DNA of 64,000 nt from Avena insularis (lineage: Eukaryota; Streptophyta; Magnoliopsida; Poales; Poaceae), in NCBI GenBank assembly GCA_023614405.1, contig CM042688.1:439942028-440006027 (forward strand), in the 5' to 3' direction. Each line of letters starts with the position of its first letter. Within the stretch, counting starts at the first letter, position 1. Below are positions 55,075-64,000 of this stretch, piece by piece. The notes under the pieces were generated by a model, which saw only the letters and a list, made by a program, of their open reading frames with translations, was not told where the DNA came from and did no database searches. The position numbers were made by a program, and so were the translations under genes.

Positions 55075-57644
55075 TGTCAACACCCGGATTTTTAATCCCA
55101 GATGCCCGTTATGCCATACCTCGCAATCCCAGGATTACCATTTTTGCGAGACATAACGGATTGGATATCACAGTATATCATCCATTACAAACCATACATA
55201 AGATCTTTACACAAATAAGGATCTCATGATCCAGTCTTTAATACAACAAGCAGTGGAAATAAAAGATAAGCATAGCGGTGGGGTCCATCTTTAGGGGCAT
55301 AGGCAATGCTGACGAAGGCAGATAGTCCTAGTTATCATAGCCGTCCTGATGACCATCCGCCTGATAATCTCCTTCATAGTTTGGCCATGAGAATAGCCAG
55401 GGACAAAAGCCATGAGTACTCTTTAAGTACTCGCAAACTACTATTAACAGGTACTATAGTTCTAAGTTAAAGTGCTAAATCTAAGTTTAACATAAAGTTA
55501 AGTTTGAAACCTAAGCTGAGTTCAGAAGCAAAGAAAGATAAAGTAAAGTTCTAGAATCACTTAAGTTGGGAAGCTATTATCATAAACACAACCCTGTTGG
55601 GGTCAAGTCAAGATTCATCATTCATTTCAAGTTATTTAGAAAACATCTGACAACGAAACTATATGGCCATTCCAACTGTCCATAATTGCGGACGTGGTTA
55701 TTCGAATAGTTTGACACTCTACAGAGGTGGTACACTTTCACCACAAGATTCGATACATCTGTCAGGTATAACCCTGAATCATCATACTTGGTATGCAGAT
55801 AATCAAAAATAACCTTCCCTTTACACACCCTAGTATAAGCACCTCTCCTTTGAGCATGGCCTCCCAACCATGACCATCAGTCATCTTGGGCACTGCATAG
55901 GTGGACAACATTGAGAGGTAGCCTCAGCCCAAACCTCTCCCGTGAGGGAACTAATACTAATGCATATAAATTTCCAGTTAAGCCTTACCCAATTCAGGTA
56001 GTGTGGTTGTACGGTAAATTTGGAATGGTATCGCATCCGAATCCAACCATCAGTTTTACAAAAGGGTTAAGGCTCATGCCTCAACATTTTCACCATCATC
56101 AGTCCTTTGTGTTTCTCAACACATGTCAAATATTTCAATAGAATGACTCATCATTCTAAGGTTTTCATAATTCATTTTCACCAAGTGTTCCCATCTAAAG
56201 TGACTCAAGTTTTGATCTACTCTAAACTACTAAGTTAAGAGTGTTCACTAAGGTGGAAAAGATGGGTTCAATCTCATGCCATAGAATGACATCTAAAGGG
56301 TTCTAAATAGGTCAAGTTTTATACTTTTTATGCTACCTTCAAACAAGTAAAGAACTTTGTGTAAACTAAGGGAGGTAAAACTTGTCAATAAGACTTGAAG
56401 CATAAATAGCAAAAAGGGGGTGTGATCAAAGCATGCTTAAGGCATCTTTGCTAAACCAACTAGTTTGATCCTAGTTTGCTAAGTACTAAACTTGCAAGGG
56501 TTAATCTTGGGTAATGCTAGCTTGCTAAGGGTAGCTTGCACTGTTAATGGTGGCTTGCCTTGGTTGGTGTAGTGGTTGAAGTTTTCTTCGTCTTCGTCTT
56601 GATAACACTCCTCCTCCTCGTAAGCTTGGTCGGTACTATCTTCTATAACAATACATACGGAGAAGACAATCACCAAACAATACTTAACTAGGCTAGATAG
56701 CATTCTAAGACACACAATTGATGATCTATTATCATCACAAGCATCACAAGTTTAATTCAATAGTTTCTTTCTTTTTATTTTAGAAAAGTAATTTCTACTC
56801 ATTGAAAATTTAACTAAGATTTAATATTCACCACTTAAAATATGGGATCATGTTGACACATGTCATCACCACATATTCTAACATGTGGGAATGAGATTTA
56901 AGGGTTGGATCAATATTACTTTGGTTTAAGTTCATTATTTAATGATTTAAAGTGACTAGAAATGCCTATATAGCATTATTTTGGTACTAGTCCAAATTCA
57001 CTGCATGTAAACCTTAATATTATTACATATTTGGATAGATATGATTAAATGTGATTTTTGAGAGTTGGAATCAACTCAAAAGCTAACTTGGTTGATTTTA
57101 TAAAAATGTTGCAAGTTGGAAAAGCTTCTGTCTTCTTATTTTTATTAGGAGAGATCTATAACTCTAATTGAATTAAATCCAATGGTCTTAGATAGATCAT
57201 TTCCATACCTTTCAGACAAAATTGGTTTCATGCGATTTGGATTTCTAAAACTCCCTGAATTGATTTTCAAACTAGGGGACAAAAACTAGATTTAACTAAA
57301 AAGAAAAATCCAGATTTGAACGGGTGGGCTAGCACGGGAAAAGAAATGGGCCGGACCAGTGGCGCTCTGCGGCGCAGGGCTCAGGTGACAGGGGAGTTCC
57401 GCTTGTCAATGGCACTTAACACGCTTGACGCAGCTACCGTGGGCGTTGGATTAGAAACGAGATTCACGGTGAGGGTCGTCCGACGACAACAGGTCAAGTA
57501 GCTCGAACCCTAGCGGCTCGGTGGGGCTCTACTAGGGACGTACCAGGGCTCCATCGGGGTCGGCGAGGCGGGCAAACAACATGGAAGACGACGGCGAGGC
57601 GAGGCGCGGTTGCGGCGGAGCTTGGGGTGGTCGCAATCAACGGC
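55075..57644 (-). repeat. Part of a long LTR, minus strand, cut by the next element
   Basis: The plus-strand edge TGTCAACACCCGG at 55075 is the inverse of an LTR end (CCGGGTGTTGACA). No primer site adjoins it on the CACTA-3 side, so this is the outer edge of a 3' LTR or a solo LTR. Read on the minus strand, a GC-rich leader-like part (57640-57300) passes into AT-rich sequence. It is interrupted at 57645; the rest must lie beyond 64000. There is no coding frame. Confidence 0.65.
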
Positions 57645-60600
57645 TGTAGCATCCCAATTGTCTAACAATTGCAATTCTACTAGCCTAGTCTATATAATGC
57701 TACCTTCCTACATATATATGTTGCATCATACTTATATCATGCTCATGCCATCATGCCACATTGCATTTGAGCATCATATAAAACCCTTTTCATTTGGTTC
57801 TTATCTCATATGCATTCATTAATTGTATTTGCCTCTTGATACATTGTAGTTGGTTCTTGATATATTGTTAATGCCCAAATTGAGTTGGGGGCATATATTT
57901 TCCAACTCTACCACCTTAACTTGTCACCACCGTATAATTCCACCATCCTAATTATACATGAGCTTTTACATTTCCCTTTGGCTTTTAAATCTAGCTCATA
58001 TGTGTTGGGGTGTATCCACTTCTTTCTACATGCTTCCATACATGATACATGTTGTTCTCACAATATTGATTATGGGAAGCCTTATGGCCATTTTACATGA
58101 CATATGAGCAGAAATGTTGCATCTAAGTTTCTATATGGATTTTATTTACTATATGCTCAGGTATGGAGCTATATTTGGCTACAAGTGCTCTAGTGGAAAA
58201 TACACACTACCATGGTCATTTATCCTCATACATGTGCATATACTAATTAATTCCATATGTCAAGCAAGCTTCTCCTTTGAATGGTTTTAATCAAATACTT
58301 TGGCATGCATGCAAGAATATATGACCATGATTGAAGATAGTTGTTCTCACAACTAGAATTAGTGGCATTTAATACTTGTGCATGGCCCATGCAAGGCCCT
58401 CACTCGTTCTTCTATTTTGGGTTCCTTGGAATATTTTTGGGTGGTGTTTGTTTGAACTCATTTGAACAAATAAACCCATTTAATTACTTGTCTTCCACCT
58501 TGCTCTCTTTTAGTGTTTTCCTCCTTGCCAAGTAAACATGGGATATATTTTGTTTTCACAAAATATGATCATGTGCATGAGGCATGCAAGATCATTATTT
58601 TTCTTCCACCTCTTTCTCTCTTTTGGGACCTTTTGGTTTTGATCTTTGTCTTCATTCAAATTCCTTTTGGTGTTCTTAGCTACTCTAATACCTAGCTCAT
58701 CCATCATGTGGTTTTGCCCTCTCTCTTCTTCTATTTAAACCGAGCCTTCTCTCTCTCTCTCTCCATCTAACACAAACCCTAAGCTAGACCTAATCACCTA
58801 CCACCCTCACCATTCCCTCCTTTTCTTTTCCTTGGTTCGGCACCACCACCTGGATCAGCCCCATCCGAGCCACCCTTCCTCTCTGCCTGGCCCAGCTGCA
58901 GCCACCAGCCCTTGCTCATCACCTCTCTAGACGATCCACCATGCCAAACCTCACCAAACCCTAGACGAGCTTTCCCCTCTCTGTCTTTCTCCCTCGCTGC
59001 CAGGAAGCCCCACCCGAGGCTACACTTGCCCGTTCCCTTTGGCCCCAGCTGCAGTCACACCCCAGATCGCCCTAGCCTAGCTGAGCCGTGAGGAGGAGGA
59101 GGGGGAAAAGTGCACGCCAACCTTTTCCACCCCGAGCCCCATGTGCTCCCCTCTGCCCCAGCCTTATCTACTCCTCCCTCCTCTGCCTTACAGCCGCTCC
59201 AGATCTTCTCCAGGGCTCTGCCACCGCCCCAAGACCCCTACCGGCCTGCTGCCTTACTCCCTCTTCCACCGGCTCCCTCACGTTGGCTTCTACCTGCCAG
59301 CACCACATCCAGGAGGAGGGTGTGGTGTTTGGAGTTGGGGAAGTCCGAGGAGACCTCCTGGACCATTCCCATACATAGCAGCGAGGAGGAGACGGCCGGT
59401 ACATGCCGCACGTCGCCGAGCCCGAAACAAACCCTAGCTCGCCGTCCGCCAGCTCCACCGCAGATCCGCTGTGCTACTGCCCGATCCACCACCACCAACC
59501 TCCCCGCGGTGAGCTACTGATCCTTCCTGACATCCTCTCCTCGCGCTGTGTTTCCTGGACGCGCTGTTCGTTTTGTTGAACGCCCTCTGTGCTCCGTGGC
59601 CACAGTCTCTGCTCCGCCGTCGCGCCACGGAGGTGTCTTCTGGCCGCATAGATCCGTCCCAACGTCAAACCCCCCCTAGCCGCAGTGGTCGCCGCCGCCG
59701 CGCGCATGCGCTGGATCCTGAGTTCGATCCCCGACCGCACCGCTGCTTGCTGTCCGCGCGCACCGTCAGTTTCGTCAGAGAAAACCCAGTGGAAGAAAAA
59801 TAGTACCACGCCCCTTTTTCACATACCCCCTGCCTTTTTGCGTGCGCAACCCACGGTCCAGCCCGGGCCCGCCTGTCATGCTCTGTGTCCTTTTTACAAA
59901 AAGTTACCCCAGTTTTTGCTCCCTCAACCCGCAGTCCCCGTCTCGGCCACGTGTCTGCCCCCTGTTCGCGCGCCTGCGTGTGGGTCCACACAGACGCAGG
60001 TCCCGCTTGTCATACTCCGTGGCTGGCTGAACGCGCGGTAAGAAAAGTCCTGCCGCGTGTGATTCTGCCAGCTCAGCGCCTGGCCCACTCGTCAGTGGCT
60101 GTGGCTAGCTCTCTCTTGGTGCAGAAAGTCTCTGATCTTTTTTCTGTTAACAAAATAATTCCAGTATTTGGTTAATCTATTTTTAAATCCAGAAATTAAT
60201 GACTTTTTAATAATCAATCCAATTAATACAAATGATATATGTTTCTTGATTATAAAAATGTGAGGAGTTCAAATATGCCCTCCAAAATAATGTTTGACTA
60301 ATTTAAATTTTCGAAATTCTTTAATTGCTTTAAAAATGCCTTTTCTTAATTAAGTAATAACTTTAATTCTGTAACTCCAAATTTGACAAATAATATGTCT
60401 AAATCGATCAGCGCGACGAGCCCGTTCTGTTTATGAATTCCATGTTCTGAATTGCAGCATGCATCATATAAATATTAAGTGGACAGCAAGTGTTATGGGA
60501 GCAAAACCTGGCTAAAACTTAATAAAATGCTTTATTCTTGTACCCCACACCTCATCCATGCCATGCTACATTATTGCCATGTAATTTGTACATCATTCAT

Positions 60601-62486
60601 CATGGCATGCTTGTTTGCTTGTCGCATTTTTATTTATATGCTTGTGCACTTTATTTATGTTGGCCCTTGTTTGTTTGGTTCTTCTTTCGGGTAGACGTTG
60701 AGCAGAGGAAATATCAAGAATCCCAGGAGTACTACCCAGATCCGTCTCTCGCTTCAACTGAGCTGACAGGCAAGCACTACCACATGCTTGCATACATATA
60801 GTACCTATTGCCTCTATCTTATTCTTGCATCATTGAGTCGCGATTGCATTAAATTGAATCCCAAGTACTGCATAGCCTTTACTTTTAAACCCCACCGAAG
60901 CTTGTTCCTCCATCCCATGAGCCATTACTACAGGAGTTGTTTGAGCCATGCGAGTCGTAGAACAGCATGTGTAGGGTATGTGAGAGTCTGATGGATAACG
61001 AGATACCTAAACCACTTAACCTGAGTAGTATGGGATAACTAATGAAAGAGGCACCGGTGGGCAATATCTGTTATTTGGTTTTTCATGCTCACTTGTGTCC
61101 CGCAGGACCCCGAGTACTTGATTCATGTTCCTTGACTATTCGCACCATCCACATCCGGGATGCCTTACGGACCCCCCTGAGCCAGAGCTTGATTCATTTC
61201 TATTTCTTGGGGCCACAAAGTAGTTTGGAGCTTTATTACTATCCTATACTTATGCCATGCTTTACTGCATTATTTAAGATTGTGCTTGGAGCACCTGTAC
61301 TGTTTTGGATCGCGCCACGTTTTCGCGGTATCGACAAGCCCAGTCACACTTTCGGGTTCCCAGTCGTTTATAGCCGTCGTCGCAAACCCTGGGTCCGTTT
61401 CGGAGCCGGCCAACTTCGTTGCGGGTAGCTTATTGGGGTGCCCCCCTGAAATATTTCTGAATCCTGTGATCGTTTTGTCGTGAATGCCTTATTGGGTTTT
61501 GAGTTGGTTTTTCCGAGGTTGATCGAGTGTGTGTTGCTATTTGTGCACCCCTGCAGGGTAAATCTTTCTGAAAGCCGTGTCCGCGGTTATGGACGACTTG
61601 GAGCACAGTTTCTCGATCATAGACAAGCATAACTAAAGTACCGCTTTTAGTTGACTAAATACCTGACTAGTAAATTGTGCAATACTCATGGAATGGTTAA
61701 TAAAACTACCAATGGATGGGTTATTCGTCCGCTTTCTCGTTGGTAAGCGAGAAGGAGGATGGATCTGTTACTTTATACTGTTATAACTGTTGTTTCTAAT
61801 TAACGGACATCCGTCTATCATTGGTTAGGCAGATGGTTAGCGAGTATATATAGACTTGTTAGTATTATCTTTTGCTGCAATTGCGTCACCCCAGGTTATG
61901 TCCCCTTTAGAGGCATAAAGACTTGCCGAAAATTCCCTAGGGTCTCACACGATAAATTGTTTGATTCAGATGAACAGGTGTATTCGCAAGATGGATACTG
62001 GGTGGAGGAGACAGATGATGTTGGCAACAATCACGCGGTGTAGAGATTCTGGGGATGGGGATCCGCGAGATCTGTGGGCGGGATGTGCTTACTTATGTGG
62101 CATCTTATGCCGATTTGCTTCTTGTCCGTACTCGGATCTTGTTTCCCGCTTCCGCTTGATACTCTGATGTTTGATGTATGAGGAGCTATCCTAAACTATT
62201 ATCTCTATCTAGGATATTTGGATCTTGCCGTATAGCGTTGCAATATTTCTATTTCTTTTAGATGGAATGGCTCTGAGAACTATTGTAAGGTAGCTTGCAT
62301 ACATACTCACTTGTGTATGTATTCGCCTGTTGCCTACGCCGCTCGCTCTTGTCCTGATGTCTTGGAAGTAGTTAGGACGGCCGACGGGTCTACACGTGGG
62401 TGGCCCCTGGGCCCCCGCTGTACTATTTTAACCACTTCTGGATCATCCAGGCTTGAACTTAGAGCGTAGGGTCCGAGGTTGTTACA
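57645..62486 (+). repeat. 5' LTR of the long-LTR element (4,842 bp)
   Basis: TG...CA boundaries with the primer site two bases after the end. Inside are a TATA-like box (58732-58739), a (TC)8 tract (58748-58763), a GC-rich leader (58800-60100) with open frames in many phases but no protein family, and AT-rich sequence after 60180. The boundaries are inferred from one LTR only. Confidence 0.6.
58732..58739 (+). promoter_or_regulatory. TATA-like box in the long LTR
   Basis: TATTTAAA in CTTCTATTTAAACCGAGCC, followed at once by the (TC)n tract 58748-58763, a layout common in grass LTR promoters. Confidence 0.45.
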
Positions 62487-62488
62487 AT

Positions 62489-62502
62489 TGGTATCAGAGC
62501 CA
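62489..62502 (+). other. Primer binding site (initiator tRNA-Met) of the long-LTR element
   Basis: TGGTATCAGAGCCA, a perfect match to the standard tRNA-Met primer site, two bases after the LTR end. Confidence 0.85.
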
Positions 62503-64000
62503 TCCCACCCTTCAGGGTCTCAGCCAAATGGTCGTTGTCAGTCTAGCAAATATTTTGGTAGCTATGTATACTAGGGAAAAACAAAACATGAGAGTAGGAC
62601 TACTTCCATTTTTCTTCTTACCCACCCACCCACCCTTTTCTGGTAAGGAAGTGTAACGTTTTCAATTCCTCTTCTAAAATTCAAACTAGGATTCACGTGT
62701 TCTGGGTTCCGTAGTACCATAGGTTGTGTGTGTGCGTGTGTGTGTGTAATTCCTTGTCTACCTATTGCATCCAACCTTGTTGTCACAATCTGCCTTTGGT
62801 TATCAACTGTTGGTACATTCCATACCGACAGGCTTTTGTAAACCGACGTGATCTATCCGACTCCTTGTTAACCGGCACAAATCTTGTTAAGGGTGTTCTT
62901 CCTTCCAGCATGCTTTCACAAAATGTGGAGTTGCTAATCCCTATCTGATAAATGATTTTGCGCACTTATTGGTATTTTAATGCCGAAAAATGCGGAATTT
63001 TTTTTGATAGATGTGTGTTTCCACACTCCTCTTCAGTCATGTGTGAAACATTATCTATCTTCCTTTTATCGGCATGTCCATGCTAACTCATTCTTTTGTC
63101 ACCGGCGCTTAATCCGGGAGTTTTACTTCATCATCAATTCTTCTGGGCTAAATACATAACATGTGTCGATCTGATGCTTGTGATTGTAATTTGGTTCTCG
63201 GCAAAGCTATATGACACTTATCATGAGTGGAGTATGGTCAATGCTATTACACAGTGATCATATCTATGCATATTCAAGTAACTTTGGCAATCCAGAGTTT
63301 TCTCAAGGCACTACGGTGGTCTATCATCTGTTTATCATGCTTCACATCTTTTTGGAACTCCATATCTGCAAAATTCACTTTGATACAGGAGAATCACATC
63401 TTTTCATTTCTGATAGCTTTGCTTAAGGTATGAGCTATCATCGTTCCTTTATCCAAGATCTCTTTACCTTTGTAACTGGTGATCCGATTGACAATGTGAA
63501 CCAGGTGGCATTTTTTGTTCTCTTCTGAAGGATCAGATAATCTATTCTGCCAGTGCATCTTCTTCAACACGAACCCGTGCTCTTAATATTGATCTTTCAA
63601 AGAGCGTTGAGCTCAGGAAGTGTTTCGAGCATTTGTTCGTTTCTCTCGCCTCTTGAACTTGGTATTCTGGGAATATCTTGTTAATCCGTGGTGGTATACC
63701 TTCATGATATGTTTTCTTATTCTATATCAATGGAAGAACATGGAAGATCATCTGTGTCTTTTTCTCTCAAGCTTCGTGAGCACTGCCAGTGTGCAAAGTC
63801 TCAAAGTGTAAATTCTGACTTTTTGAAGTCACCTATCTCGGCCACGTCCTTCTGGTAAATACATCGCTTTAATTATAGAATTAGCAAGCCCATTGTTAAT
63901 TCCATCCTACATCTTCAACCAACCCGAATTTTTTCCTTGTTGGCAAGTTATCATCATCGTTTCGCTGAAGATTCCCTCAAGACAGCTAAATCTCTCTTGG
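62503..64000 (+). other. Start of the body of the long-LTR element, non-coding
   Basis: No frame over 75 codons and no Gag motif. It holds a (GT)n tract at 62725-62747 with one C interruption. In a coding element gag would be expected here. Confidence 0.55.

Larger units (their letters stand above)
57645..64000 (+). mobile_element. Long-LTR retrotransposon, 5' part (LARD-like)
   Basis: It begins TGTAGCATCCC at 57645, probably with a 5-bp duplication ACGGC at 57640-57644. The 5' LTR runs to GTTGTTACA at 62486 and is followed by a tRNA-Met primer site at 62489. From 62503 to 64000 no Gag or pol frame is visible. An LTR near 4.8 kb with a non-coding start of the body fits large retrotransposon derivatives such as barley Sukkula; that comparison is from memory and not a family assignment. 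The 3' LTR and second duplication are outside the window. Confidence 0.65.

Noticed and set aside
59088..60175. Pro-rich frames of up to 136 codons in the long LTR
   Set aside because: Overlapping frames in all phases and both strands, no domain, inside a probable LTR leader.

Overview
This is a block of nested transposable elements from a large cereal genome, most likely of the wheat/barley tribe (Triticeae). The evidence is an Angela/BARE-like Copia element with ~1.7 kb LTRs and a tRNA-Met primer site, gypsy elements with tRNA-Asp-type primer sites, several CACTA elements, Helitrons, and long-LTR retrotransposons. I found no intact host gene, no tRNA or rRNA gene and no CRISPR array. Almost all coding sequence is transposon-derived and carries stops or frameshifts. 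Only two stretches look like captured host sequence: an F-box-like piece at 32.6-33.6 kb and exon-like cargo in a Helitron at 44-45.6 kb.

Left half (1-38.3 kb), a layered nest. An old CACTA element (CACTA-1) begins before the window. Its transposase remnant lies at 1-1852 and its probable 3' end is near 38303. A second, non-autonomous CACTA (CACTA-2, 2747-36687, 3-bp duplication GCT) sits inside it. CACTA-2 was hit by a minus-strand non-autonomous gypsy (Gypsy-1, 2899-9417, duplication GCGGG) and by a plus-strand Copia element (10426-32105, duplication ATATG). The Copia element was hit by a second minus-strand gypsy (Gypsy-2, 12946-24831, duplication GTATG), which contains a small gag-only gypsy (18399-22167, duplication CTAGG). 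The Copia element also holds a solo gypsy LTR (25828-27116). The deepest point is five layers: CACTA-1, CACTA-2, Copia, Gypsy-2, gag-only gypsy.

Middle (38.3-48.2 kb): unassigned AT-rich DNA, a minus-strand Helitron (39533-41384), a second Helitron-type 3' end at 41683, a partial LTR, then the 3' LTR and part of the body of a minus-strand gypsy (Gypsy-3, 43080-48154). A 2.7 kb Helitron (43840-46565) lies inside that LTR. The solo LTR at 25.8-27.1 kb is the same LTR family without the insert, so it serves as an internal empty-site control.

Right (48.2-64 kb): a third CACTA element (CACTA-3, 48155-55074) with a minus-strand, intron-containing coding region and a small viroplasmin/RNase H1-N-like protein with a membrane tail. 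It is cut by a minus-strand LTR (55075-57644). That LTR is in turn cut by a plus-strand element with an LTR of about 4.8 kb (57645-62486), whose body runs off the window.

Most of the elements are defective for pol. Gypsy-1, Gypsy-2 and the gag-only gypsy show no recognisable reverse transcriptase or integrase. The Copia element has all domains but many breaks. Movement of the gypsies and Helitrons would have needed proteins from relatives elsewhere in the genome.
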